A program made the position numbers and the translations under genes. Of a stretch of 64,000 bases of DNA, positions 45,355-56,247 are shown in pieces (positions within the stretch are counted from its first letter, which is position 1; every line of letters starts with the position of its first letter). The notes under the pieces were generated by a model. The model did no database searches and was not told the origin of the DNA. It saw nothing but the letters and a program-made list of their open reading frames with translations. The stretch spans positions 4,988,088-5,052,087 of the forward strand of contig CM037593.1 of the NCBI GenBank assembly GCA_021018995.1, read 5' to 3'. The DNA comes from Chloranthus sessilifolius. Lineage: Eukaryota; Streptophyta; Magnoliopsida; Chloranthales; Chloranthaceae.

Positions 45355-46178
45355 ACTAGCCCCATTTCTCGAGTGATGTTGCGATAGATGTTGAAGAGGA
45401 CATTAAAATGGAAATTGAAGAGGATGATCAAGAAATTCCCAGTGGGGAGCAAAGAAAAGTTACTATTACAAAAGGGACAAACACCTTTGACAATTTGTAG
45501 AAGGAAAAACATTCATCCGCGGAAGCCTTTAAGAAAACAAAGAAGAAAACTTCTCCTTCTCAGGCCCCTGGCCAAGCTCCTTCTCCAATAGAAAGTCCTC
45601 CAAGTAGTGAGTCTTCTCTACAAAAGGATTTGGATCTTCCCAGTGCACTTCGCAAATCTCGCAGATCCTGCACTCGTCATCGTAATTGGCAAGTTTATGT
45701 GATATCAAAGCATGTCATCGTCTCATTCTGTCTTTTATATCCACTTTAGACTCCATTTCCATTCCTATGAGTGTCTTTGATGCCCTGTCCCAGTCACAGT
45801 GGAAAGAGATCTTTGACTCCATTTCGGTGCTGAAGTAAAATGACTATCTCTGCATGTCTAGTAGTTATTGAGCGAGGTAGGAGTGATCTCAGTGATCCAA
45901 TATTTATTATGACAATTTCTGAAGTATAAGTTGTTGCAAATGGTAGGTTTTTAAAAGAACAAAGCATATCGAAGCTGATTGTCAGTTGATCCCAGATTAA
46001 GTAACATGAGGTGAAATTGTACTGATACAAGTTATAAATGAAAGCTAATCTGTAGATATGCGCCCGAAAGCTGAGGAAGAATTGTTTGGTCCTCTCACAA
46101 GTAAGTTGGGAATGCTTGATCTGCACTCTCCAAGATCTGCGTGTGTGTGCGTATTACTTATTTGTTTATTATTATTGT

Positions 46179-46183
<5 letters not shown>

Positions 46184-46240
<57 letters not shown>

Positions 46241-46283
46241 ATAATAAATTTATTATTATTATTATTTTTTGGGGGGGGGGGGG
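46184..46283. repeat. Compound microsatellite (TA)n-(ATA/ATT)n-G-run
   Basis: About 55 bp of TA are followed by ATA/ATT trinucleotides and a run of about 13 G near 46270-46283. It is 340 bp before the exon 7 acceptor. Confidence 0.9.
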
Positions 46284-46620
46284 ATTGATTGAGTAGTCAG
46301 ATCAGTATAAATTTTCTAAGATAAGTGCTTCAGTTTTTTATCATCGTCATTATCAGTTTTTGTGAAATGATATACTGAAGTCCTTTTTAAAGCCCTGATC
46401 AAGTCTGTAATGTGATACACAAATTATTGGGTTTCAGATATATGAGGTAATTCAGTGAAAATGACAGATTTTGGTTATTATGTTGAAATGCAGCGCCAAT
46501 TCCTGACTTTTTCTTGCACATTAGATATGCTATTATAATGTGTTTCTGCATGCTTTTTGGCATTCTGTGGGATACTATACATCAGGAACTTAACTGATGT
46601 GACAATATTTTCTGTTCCAG

Positions 46621-46700
46621 GTGGCAGCAACTTCTCATAAACAGTTTTGTTGGTTATGATACAATTCTAATGAATAGTTTATTGAGTTCTCCTGGTCAAG
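46621..46700 (+). CDS. membralin: Membralin, coding exon 7
   Basis: The 80-nt exon completes the Arg codon of exon 6 and encodes WQQLLINSFVGYDTILMN followed by SLLSSPGQ. The acceptor is CTGTTCCAG| and the donor GTCAAG|GTACAT. It leaves in phase 1. The GNRWQQ...GYDTILMNSLL block is the strongest membralin signature in the window. Confidence 0.9.
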
Positions 46701-47568
46701 GTACATGCATTTTCTGTAAATACAGGATATGTCACCATATGAGGACTTATTTTATATGCAGCCAATGTGTAGAAATGTGTTGCAACCAATTCAGTAGTCT
46801 TACTTGTGTGTTTCAGTTATTTTGCAAATTTCTATACTAATTCTGGTAACATGGTATGAAGCTAATAATCTTCCAGGCAGGAGTAATTGGCCTTGTAAAT
46901 ATGAAAACATTAAAAACTGTAACATATAACAAATCATCTGATGCTCATTTGGGTTGCATGTTATGGCTGATCTTACCACTTTCAGATTATATTGTGTTGT
47001 TCCTTCTGTGGTACACTTTGAACTATCTTTTCACAGTTTTGAAATAATTTTTTTGCACAAAATTATGTTTGCGAGGAATTTTGGATAGCAAGCCTTCTTC
47101 AGAGTACATTGCATCATTATTAGTTCATGAGTTGATTTTAGGTGCCCGATCCATGCAATGTTGCATGGAATGCTCACCATGAGTAGCACCGACTTCAAGA
47201 TGCACGTGGATTTCAGGAGGACAAGATCCGCGATTCTCTCATGGTCTGTATTATGCATGCTGTGCATTCTGTGCGTTCGCACATGGGTGAGGCACCTAAT
47301 ACCCATCTCATTAGTCGACAGGTAGGACTGAAGAAGTGAATATTTATCCAGAACAGGTGTAGGTTTCTTGTTCATAAATGTCTTGGGCTTTCCTATCTAT
47401 GTGTTATTCTTGGTGGTTCTATCACCTCACAAATTAATTATCACAGGTTTTAAAGCTATCTTACTGGCAAAAGCCTAAATGTCTAATTGGCCATTTAAAG
47501 ATCTGTATGAATTACAAATCGGTTAATGCGGCATGCCTATCAAAATTCCTTAGATCTACAGTGACCTA

Positions 47569-48534
47569 TGTCACAGGGTTGCACTTCTGCAACTTCAGTC
47601 CCGTGCGGCACCTAACGCACGCTTCGCTAGGTCAGCCTACTCCTGATACCAACTGTCGCGAGGGCGTCCTTCGACGCGCTTTCAACCTGCGCGGTGCTTC
47701 GCTACCGCGTGCAACGAAGCCAACCCATCTACACATCAGCTCTGATACCACCTGCCTAGAGGACGGGAACTCCCCCAATGTGGTTACCTCTGTTTCACGG
47801 CCTACCATTCGGCTCATCGTGCCTCTTACGACACGCCACTTGCACCACTGTGCTAAACTTGGCATGCTCAAGCTTCACCCTGTGCACTGCACTAGTACCT
47901 CGCTCGCTTGCCGAACCAAGCCCACAGCCTTGTGCCTCGCGCTCGCGTGCTCAACTGAGTCCCACGTAGCTTGCCTTCGTGTGCGTTCCGAATTACTAGC
48001 ACCGTTTCTCCTTAGCCCACATGCTGTCGTGCTCAACTGAGTCTCACGCAGCGCCCTGGTGTTGTCACGAAGTTGCCTAGCAGTATGCACCGCGACGTGT
48101 AGTCCGGGGCCATACTTCAACCTCCCTTGGGTGCCACACGACATCGCTGCGTCGACGTCCTAGGTCCACCCTTTCAGGCCTAAGAGACACTTGCGCCCCC
48201 TCTAGCAACGCAAGGCCTCGTGTGCGGGGGAATAGCTCTCAAGCTCCCTTCCCCTATATAAGGGTAAAACAGTCATTCAGCTAGAATGGCAGGAGAACCT
48301 CAAACCCCTTGGTTTGACATACCGCAACGCCTCTTGCATTGCTAGCCCACCTTGGCTATGTCGCGTCCGTGTCGCGACCGTGACGCTCTGCGTCCTACCC
48401 TCATGCGACCGTGTCGCATCCTCGCAGCGTGACCACGTCGCCAGGCCCACTTGGCCCCATGCCGCGTGCCCTCCTGGCACCACATGTCGTGCCACACGCA
48501 CCATGCTGCAAGCTCGAGTATTGGCCCCGTCACA
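47569..48534 (-). repeat. 3' LTR of the compact element
   Basis: 966 bp. It holds the palindromic TATA-like stretch 'ctatataagg' near 48254, also present in the other LTR. ORFs inside it (for example 47507-48040) have no family resemblance and arise from GC-rich sequence. Confidence 0.85.
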
Positions 48535-48884
48535 TCCTCCACCACTCCATAAATGTCAACGTCCTCGTTGACGCATGATCATAGTGAACTGACCCCGCCA
48601 ACTCCTCCCAGCTTGTTCGCATCTCATTTCTAGTTCTTAGGTCCGCACCTTCCCACTAGCTCTCCACTGTCACCCCGGTCGGGTCAACTTGGTTCTGCTG
48701 TCACAAGGCCCTCACTTGTTAACTAGCTCAGGGATGTCGCGTGTCCTCTTGACACCACATCGCGTGCCTCCGCACCAATTGTTCAAGGATGTCACGTGTC
48801 CTCTTGACACCACATCGCGTGCCACCGCACCAATTTTCTCATAGCATCATCGCTTTTGGATCGAACTTGGCTCTGATACCAAAA
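48535..48884 (-). other. Internal region of the compact LTR element
   Basis: 350 bp with no domain. At 48733-48835 it has two tandem copies of 'gtgtcctcttgacaccacat' plus 'cgcgtgcc(t/a)ccgcaccaatt'. Next to the left-hand LTR it keeps 'cgtcaacgaggacgttgac' (minus strand), a sequence resembling the 3' end of gypsy coding regions. This suggests an internally deleted gypsy derivative. The PBS lies at the other end. Confidence 0.7.
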
Positions 48885-49850
48885 TGTCACGGGGTCGCAC
48901 TTCTGCAACTTCAGTCTCGTGCGGCACCTAACGCACGCTTCGCTAGGTCAGCCTACTCCTGATACCAATTGTCGCGAGGGCGCCCCTCGACGCGCTTTCA
49001 ACCCGCTCGGTGCTTCGCTACCGCGTGCAACGAAGCCAACCCATCTACACATCAGCTCTGATACCACCCGCTTAGAGGACGGGAACTCCTCCAATGTGGT
49101 TACCTCTGTTTCACGGCCTACCATTCGGCTCATCGTGCCCCTTACGACACGCCACTTGCACCACTGTGCTAAACTTGGCCTGCTCAAGCTTCACCCTGTG
49201 CACTGCACTAGTACCTCGCTCGCCTGCCGAACCAAGCCCATAGCCTTGTGCCTCGCGCTCGCGTGCTCAACTGAGTCCCACGCAGCTTGCCTTCGTGTGC
49301 GTTCCGAATTACTAGCAGCGTTCCTCCTTAGGCCACATGCTGTCGTGCTCAATTGAGTCCCACGCAGCGCCCTGGTGTTGTCACGAGGTTGCCCAGCCGT
49401 ATGCACCGCGACGCGTAGTCCGGGGCCATACTTCAACCTCCCTTGGGTGCCACACGGCATCGCTGCGTCGACGTCCTAGGCCCACCCTTTCAGGCCTAGG
49501 AGACACTTGCGCCCCCTCTGGCAACGCAAGGTTCCGTGTGCGGGGGAATATCTCTCAAGCTCCCTTCCCCTATATAAGGGTAAAATAGTCATTCAGCCAG
49601 AATGGCAGGAGAACCTCAAACCCCTTGGTTTGACATACCGCAACGCCTCTTGCATTGCTAGCCCACCTTGGCTATGTCGCGTCCGTGTCGCGACCGTGAC
49701 GCTCTTCGTCCTACCCTCATGCGACCGTGTCGCGTCCTCGCAGCATGACCACGTCGCCAGGCCCACTTGGCCCCATGTCGCGTGCCCTCCTGGCACCACA
49801 TGTCGTGCCACACGCACCATGCTGCAAGCTCGAGTATTGGCCCTGTCACA
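48885..49850 (-). repeat. 5' LTR of the compact element
   Basis: 966 bp, equal in length to its partner, adjoining the PBS by three A residues. It is about 96% identical to the other LTR by eye. Confidence 0.85.
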
Positions 49851-50260
49851 CCTATCTCTAGCCTTGACTGCCTCAAAATAGATGAGAACCAAGGTGAATT
49901 GTTCAATAAGTGGTTTTCCAATTATGAATGTATGCCCATGTTTTGTTTCAAAAGCTGTTCCTAGACTCTGCTTAGGGCGCGTGACTGCCTAGGCATAGCC
50001 TGCTTATGCTTAGAGACATGCCAGATTTTCAAGATGGAATTTAGGTTAGCCTGCCTATCTAGGGCCCCCACATGGTCACAACAATATTAACTGAGATGGA
50101 AAATATAGCTACCAAGTTTTGCAAATGGTTCACTTTTTCCTTATAGAAACAGAACAAAAAAAGAAGAAGAAAAGAAACCCGCAACTGGCATCAAGCATTA
50201 TTCTTAAACTCCTAAGAAAAACCATGGTTAGCAATTGAGAGTTAAACCCTTAATGTAAAG

Positions 50261-50537
50261 CAAGGATCAATATATTGGTTTCGTTTTCGGGCATGACCAA
50301 AACCGAAAATTTGACCGAAATATTGACGGCCAGGCCGAAAAATTGGGCACCAAATTTTTTTTTTTTTTGAAAACCCAAATTATCGAGGTAGCAAATTATC
50401 GGCCGACAATTTGCTAATCACCAAATTATTGACCTCGATAACGAAACCGATTTTTTTGGGATTTCGTTTCGGGTGGCATCGAAACCCAATGCATTTCGGC
50501 TGAAATCTTCAGATTTCGGCCGAAATTTTGATCCATG
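50261..50537. mobile_element. hAT-type MITE (277 bp)
   Basis: The ends are CAAGGATCAATATATTGG and, reversed, CATGGATCAAAATTTCGG. The flanks are atgtaaag (50253-50260) and atgtaaac (50538-50545), 7 of 8 matching. The termini resemble hAT-B, but the interior is made of 'accgaaa/tttcggc' and 'aaattatcgacc' motifs, so it is a separate subfamily. It is non-coding and lies in intron 7. Confidence 0.8.
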
Positions 50538-50927
50538 ATGTAAACGCATGCTTGAGGCAAGACCACTTGATCAAAGGTCCAATGCTAGAAAGAACTCTAT
50601 TGTTTAGATTAGTCATTTTTTCACAAAGCTTTGTAGTTGTAGATCAATCATAACAAAATTGGATCAAATCACTATCTTGAAAATTTTCAAATGTATCAAC
50701 TTAACTTTATATTTGATTTTTATTAATTAATAGATGCCCTTAAAATTCAAATATTTCAATACTCTTATGTTTTCAAGATAAATGATGTACTTGTTATTAT
50801 TTTAATCGCTATCTTGAAAATTTTGTTACTGGTATAGATTGAAACGAATGATGAATTTGATGTAATATGAGTTTATGTGCGAGCTCATACATATTTTATG
50901 TTTCTAAAGAAATCTATATTTATGCAG

Positions 50928-51014
50928 GTTATCTTTACAATTTTCAGACAAAGGAATTTTATGATCTCAATTATGCTCATAAACCAAAAGAAAATTTGTT
51001 AGCATCAGTTTCAG
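50928..51014 (+). CDS. membralin: Membralin, coding exon 8 (last one in the window)
   Basis: The 87-nt exon completes a Gly codon and encodes YLYNFQTKEFYDLNYAHKPK followed by ENLLASVS. The acceptor is TATGCAG| and the donor TTTCAG|GTTTGT, leaving in phase 1. Family members continue with a multi-pass membrane region. No such sequence occurs in 51015-64000, so intron 8 exceeds 13 kb and the gene runs out of the window. Confidence 0.88.
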
Positions 51015-51593
51015 GTTTGTGAATTCATGACTTTTCTCACAACTAAATATTCATTCACCAATTTTGACTTTACAACTTAAACGCTTTCAAAACTTGATGC
51101 ATGTGAATGACTAGGAGGTAAAGCATGGGTTCTTGCTTTCGTTTGTTTATGGTGAGGGACTGAGGGTGCTTCATATATCTTGAGATTCATATTATTTGCC
51201 AGCTCATGGAATCAGTTGATTGTGTCCAACACTTCATAGCATGCATCGAGTGACACTGCAGTTCTCATGATCCATAAATGCATCCATATCTTGTCACCTG
51301 TGATAATTCGCAGACATGTAAAACATTTCTTATCCAGAAATCAAGCATATTAAACCAATATCTCACCTGTGGACATGGCGAGTTGATTCAATACAAACAA
51401 CCCACATGACGAAACCTAGATAGCTAATGGGACAATCCATTGATTTCTAGTGAAGTCTTGTTTGACAACAACTAGTGTCTAGTGCATGCATATTGTAGGG
51501 TACACTCACCAATATGGTCTTGGAGCCTAGGAGGGGTCACGATTTTATCTTCTATATTTGGAGATGAACAACTACTTAGAACAAGTTAGATAT

Positions 51594-51999
51594 CAGGTTA
51601 GTTAACGCGGCTTGGCAAGGTCATGACGAAGAGGCGCATCACGCCATGGCGAGGCCATTTATTATTATTTTTATTTATTAATTATTAATATATATATATA
51701 TATATATACATATTTATTATTTATTATTTTTTATAGAGGCTGACAGAGGGTTTCACTCTAAACCCTAAATAACTTTGATATAAGTTATAAATTACAAAAA
51801 CTCGTATGAGCCAGCCATAGAATTCTAAAATAACTTATATCAAAGTTATAACTTATAAGGTTATAACTTACAATAATATAACTTATAACCAAATTTAAAA
51901 ATAGCGCTCATGGTGGCGCCGTGGCACCACTATGGCATTGTCATTTCGTAGTTTTTTTCATTTCAGTTGTGATTCCATGGCCTCGTCTTGATAACCATG
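51594..51999. mobile_element. hAT-type MITE (406 bp)
   Basis: The ends are CAGGTTAGTTAACGCGG and, reversed, CATGGTTATCAAGACGAGG. They are flanked by a perfect 8-bp TSD, ttagatat (51586-51593 and 52000-52007). Inside are a (TA)n tract (51689-51709) and a 20-bp inverted pair, ataactttgatataagttat at 51769-51788 and its complement at 51830-51849. It is non-coding. Confidence 0.82.
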
Positions 52000-52378
52000 T
52001 TAGATATGACATTTATAGTTATACACCACCAAGGTAGTTTTTTTTTTTTTTGAGACAATAACAAAGTTATTATACTAAAAAACAAAAGTTGAAGTACATA
52101 CCTTGGTGGGTAGTAAGAAACCACCCAAGCAAAGAGAACCCCCCCCCCCAAAAGAAACTCACCCAGGAAGCAGAGCAGGTTCGCAAAGCAAACCGAAATA
52201 CCCCATCATCAAGATTGAGCGCAAAATAAACTACGGGGTAAAGCAATCCCATAAAATGAGAAATTGCTGAAAACTGTGACTAAAATCTGCTACCTTAGCT
52301 GCATTCCAACTAATATTAAAGTCCCTAATATCTCGGATAACAAACTTGGCTGGTTTAGCCTTTTGTCTGAAAACTCTG

Positions 52379-55138
52379 TTATTCCTCTCCAACCAAATAG
52401 CCCAAAAAACCACATATACTATTAAGAGGCCACAACTCCCTCTTATGACCGTCCACAGAATCCTCCTTCCAGATTTCCATCATTTGTACCGGCCGGCAGG
52501 GAAGGACCCACTGAATATTAAAAATAACAAAAATCTTATACCAGATGGTTTGAGAGAAAGAGCAATGCAACAGAGTATGCGACACAAATTCCCTCTTCAT
52601 ACAGAGCAGGCATTTGTTTAAGACCGGGATGCTTCTCACCAATTGGTTCCTAGTCAGTCTTCTCCCCCGAAACACCGACCAAGAGAAAAATTTCAACTTC
52701 GGTGGCATTCTGACCTTCCAAAAACCCGACCACCACCTATTAGAGATGTGGTTCCCATCATTACTCAATAGAGAATTGTAGAGAGATTTCACAGAGAAAA
52801 CACCCTTTGTAGTCTTTTTCTAAATTCTCCGGTCCCTATTCATAGAGTTGGGAACTGTTCCCCTAATAACCGTCATTAGATTCTCAAACTCCTCCATTTC
52901 CCAATCCCTAAGATTTCTCCGAGTCGCCACATTCCAGACCTGGCTGCTATCATCCATCTGAACAAAGTTCCTAATAACAACCTCCTTTAAATTCGAGAGC
53001 ATATAAATTGTTGGGAAAACTGTCTGTAAGGGTTGTTCCCCGACCCATCTATCATTCGAAAACTGAATCCGTTGTCCATCACCCCAGCTGTAACTAATTC
53101 TAGTCTGAAAATCATCAAGAGACCTTTCACCGCTTTCCACTCCGCCGAATCGTGATTTGAGTTCGTTGGAATATTCCGTACATCTTATGTAATACCATAT
53201 TTGGAAGTAACCACTTGCCCCCACAATTTGTCCCTTTCTCTCTCCTCATCAATCCTCCAAAGCCATTTAGTGAGCAGAGCTTTATTCACGAGCAGTAATC
53301 TTTTAATTCCCACTCTCCTCCCATCCCGACTATCACAACACTCCCCCCAATTGACTAAGTGCAGTTTCTTTCGGTTCCCGCTCCTTCCCAAAGAAAGTCT
53401 CGAACAATTTTCTCCATTTTCTTCGTTATACTAATCGGAGCCAGGAAAAGTGACATCATAAAAACCGGAAGGGACACAAATATTGATTTTATTAGAGTTA
53501 ATCTCCCCCCATTACTAAATAACTTGCTTTTCCATGTGGCAAACTGTTTTTGGAACCTTTGGACCATCGATTCCCATTTACCAGCTCTGCACATCCCGAA
53601 CCCCAAAGGAATTCCTAGATGTATAATCGACAACTTATCTTTTTTAGACCCAATATCTACTACCACTCGGCCCGTGTCCACGAGGCTTGACTTATGCAGG
53701 TTAATTCTTTGTCCCGAAACCCCTTAAAAAATAACAAGAAAATCAGCTACTGCTTTCACTTCTTGTACCCCACGACTTCCATTACAAAAAGGCATCATAT
53801 CATCGGCATACTGGAGATGAGTAATAGCCGGTCCATTCTCCGCCCCCTTAAAACCCGAAATCAGATTTAGTTCTTCAGCCCTTTGGAACAATCTATGCAA
53901 AGCCTCCCCTACACAATTAAACAACATAGGTGACAATGGGTCTCCCTGACAAAGCGCCCTCTTGCTCCGGAAGAAACCGCGCGGAACACCATTGATTAGA
54001 ACCGAGAACCTGACTGACACATAACAACCCTTCATCCATCTCCTCCAAACCACTCTGAACCCATTCTGTAGAGTACGTAGTCAAGAAAATCCCATTGAAC
54101 CCGATCGTAAGCCTTCTCCATATTGATTTTGAAAATCCATCCCTTCTTTCGCTTTTTAACCAAATCGATAGTTTCCACAACCGTAACCGCTCTATCTAGC
54201 CTATCTATCCGGAATAAAGTCCCCTTGGACATTGGAGATGAGCTTTCCAATGATTCCCTTGAGATGATTGGCAAGGACTTTCGCAACTATTCTGTAAGCA
54301 CACCCGATGAGGCTAATTGGTCTGAAATATGAAATATTGGTAGCACCTTCACACTTCGGGATGAGATCAATGAACGTAGAATTTATACTCTTGGCCAAAC
54401 TACCCGACGCATAAAACTCGCCGAAGAAACCCATGAAATCGGTTCCAATAATATCCTAGTTGGCTTTATAAAATTCCATTGTGAATCTGTCCAAACCCGG
54501 ATATTTATTGGATCCCAATTTCTCAATCGCTTCCTTTACTTCCTCTTCACTAAACATCCTTTCAAGATAGCTAGCTTTTTCAGCGTCTATAGAATTGAAG
54601 TTAATACCTTCAGCAAAGGTTTGAGAACCTCATTCGACGAATATAAGTCCTTATAGAACTCCACGATCTTAGTCTGAATAATATTTGGGTTTGTATACGT
54701 TGTGCCGTTAATACTAATAGAAGAAATGCGATTGTGCTTCCTTCTCCCATTTGCCACCGAATGAAAAAATTTAGTATTCCCATCTCCTTCCCGCAGCCAA
54801 TGTGCTTTAGACTTTTACCGCCATATTTGCTCTTCCTCCCAAGCTTTTTTGTTAAAAGCCATTTTGAGTGCCATCCGAAATTCTCTATCTTCCTAAGATA
54901 GAGGCGAGATTTCTTCCATTCGATCTAAGATCGCAATTTCGAACAATATGTTTTCTTTAATCCGAGACGTCTTCCCGAAGACCTCTTTATTCCATTGCTT
55001 TATATTCAGTTTCAGGTTTGTCAGTTTAGTAGAGAAAGTGAAGGATGCAGTACCCCTAATGTTGTCCTGATTCCACCACCCATGTACCTTTTCTCGGAAC
55101 TCATCACTTTCATTCACGAATTATCGAATTTGAAGGGC
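52379..55138 (-). pseudogene. LINE F ORF2, RT to zf-RVT
   Basis: The order is the linker (WWNQDNIRGTASFTFSTKL, KQWNKEVFGK), RT with FIDLIPKCEGATNISYFRPI (54434-54201), MEKAYDRVQWDFLDYVLYRM, CQGDPLSPMLFNCVGEAL and the catalytic YADD at 53799-53810, then HLGIPLGFGMCRAGKWE (53681-53355). The zf-RVT segment (CLLCMKREFVSHTLLHCSF) lies within 52792-52379. The catalytic Asps are present, but frames shift at many points. Confidence 0.87.
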
Positions 55139-55146
55139 CTTGGAGC

Positions 55147-56052
55147 CAGTGATTTGAAAATTGGCTGGGGCGGCGCCTGCCCAGCCAGCTCGGGGGATCC
55201 AAAGTCTGTTCGGGTTGGAGACAACGGGTCGGGTCGGGTGGGCTATATATACTTATATATATATATATTTTTTTTTTTATTTTTTTCATTTTCTAACCTA
55301 ACTCCTCTCTTCCTCTCTTCATCTCTTCGTCTCTTCCACAGTGGCCACTGGCGGCGGGTGTTCCACAACATAATGACCACCGGCAACCCTCTGGTGATCT
55401 CCCGGTAAGGGTTTTTTTTTTTTTTTTTTTTTCATTTCTTTTTTCTCCTTCTCTGTATTTTTATTTTTTTTGCATATTATTTTCTTCTTGAGCTTGGGGT
55501 TGGTGATCATGGATCAAAATTTACGATGTAGAATCTGCGTCGTGTCAGACGATGATATCTTATCGAACGATACATTGAATGTATCGTTCGATACATTCAA
55601 TACAGTTGAATGTATCGAACGATACATTCAATGTATCGTCCGATACCAACCGGTACCGATACGTATCGTCCGATACGTATCGTTTTGGAGCTCGGACGAT
55701 ACGTATCGGTAACCCGATATTTTGACCCATGTCGGTGATCCTCCGACAACCCTCCAACAAGCGGCAAACATCCGGTAGGCAGCATGTTTTTTTTTTTTTT
55801 TTCCATTTCTTTTTTCTTCTCTGAAATCTGTATTGTGGTTTTTTTTTTTTTGTTTCTAAAATAGTAAAATTTCTTTTTTTGTCCTGGCGCTTTTTTTTTG
55901 TCTTTTTCTTTTTTCTGTTTTTTTTTTCCTTGTTTTTCTTTTTCTGGTTTCCTGCTTTTTTTTTTTTCTTCTTTCCTGCACAGTGCACACATGTACACAA
56001 CAGTAGTACAGTATATATTTATATATATGTATATTTTGCACAAAGTAGTATA

Positions 56053-56100
<48 letters not shown>

Positions 56101-56239
56101 TAAAATGAATATGTTATATGTGTGTATGGTAAAATAAATTATATATATATATATAGCGGCCACCCGGATCTTGAAGCGCCCGCTCGGGCGCTGTCCAGTG
56201 ATTTCCGCCTGAACCCGCCCAACGATTTTAAGAACATTG
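55147..56239. mobile_element. Non-autonomous hAT 'C' (1093 bp) inside LINE F
   Basis: The left end is CAGTGATTTGAAAATTGG and the right reversed CAATGTTCTTAAAATCGTT, the same family as hAT-A and hAT-E. The flanks are cttggagc (55139-55146) and cttggtgc (56240-56247), 7 of 8 matching. The interior shows the family pattern: GC-rich left end, T/C-rich tracts, (TA)n at 56058-56099 and a GC-rich right end. It is interrupted by a 224-bp MITE. Confidence 0.88.
55508..55731. mobile_element. hAT-B-family MITE (224 bp) inside hAT-C
   Basis: The ends are CATGGATCAAAATTTACG and, reversed, CATGGGTCAAAATATCGG. The flanks are ttggtgat (55500-55507) and tcggtgat (55732-55739), 7 of 8 matching. It is almost entirely built from 'gatacattgaatgtatcg' and 'cgatacgtatcg' palindromic motifs, as at the ends of hAT-B. 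It is the most compact derivative in the window. Confidence 0.88.
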
Positions 56240-56247
56240 CTTGGTGC

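Larger units (their letters stand above)
41878..45840 (+). mobile_element. Degenerate Ty1/copia element (PBS to RT N-terminus), split by a solo LTR
   Basis: After the PBS, about 42000-42980 has no recognisable gag. From 42986 the reading gives ASWIIDSGAKDHMSG (aspartic protease), LGHLP..QHVNILFP-like pre-integrase, integrase with PQQNG and VAERKK followed by a broken frame of LLEVARALL, and YDPVSGRV (to about 44340). It is cut at 44434 and resumes at 45355 with EEDIKMEIEEDDQEIP, LRKSRRSCTRHRNWQVYV and LDSISIPMSVFDALSQSQWK, the integrase-RT linker and RT start. No RT core, RNase H or 3' LTR was seen. It is dead. Confidence 0.75.
27283..46620 (+). other. Membralin intron 6 (19.3 kb)
   Basis: GT-AG intron, from donor GTTCAT to acceptor CTGTTCCAG, phase 2. 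It contains an RTE remnant, the four-level nest at 28161-41115, a copia RT fragment and a copia element split by a solo LTR. Sequence without recognised features is limited to 27283-27814 and 45841-46620. The latter holds a (TA)n/(ATT)n/G-run microsatellite at 46184-46283. Confidence 0.87.
47569..49850 (-). mobile_element. Compact LTR retrotransposon (2.28 kb), non-autonomous
   Basis: Two direct repeats of exactly 966 bp (47569-48534 and 48885-49850) start TGTCAC(a/g)GGG and end GTCACA. They differ at roughly 40 positions by eye. Just inside the right-hand repeat is TGGCTCTGATACCA (48868-48881), the reverse of an initiator-tRNA-Met PBS, so the element runs on the minus strand. The internal region is only 350 bp and has no gag or pol. 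The flanks share ccta(t): 47565-47569 and 49851-49855. The LTRs are GC-rich. Confidence 0.87.
46701..50927 (+). other. Membralin intron 7 (4.2 kb)
   Basis: GT-AG, phase 1. It contains a compact LTR element (47569-49850) and a hAT-type MITE (50261-50537). The flanking stretches 46701-47563 and 49856-50252 have no recognised genes. An open stretch at 47140-47340 has no known family. Confidence 0.87.

Noticed and set aside
47130-47345. Possible extra exon (open frame with RGFQEDKIRDSLM)
   Set aside because: It is not part of membralin, since exons 7 and 8 already join in phase, and no other family was recognised.
47507-48040. 177-codon ORF, with a sibling at 48919-49356
   Set aside because: Both lie in the two LTRs of the compact element and are GC-rich, without family resemblance. 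Their repetition reflects the LTR duplication, not gene duplication.
48868-48881. Possible tRNA-Met gene remnant
   Set aside because: It is only a 14-nt match to the tRNA 3' end, placed three bases from an LTR. It is a primer-binding site.
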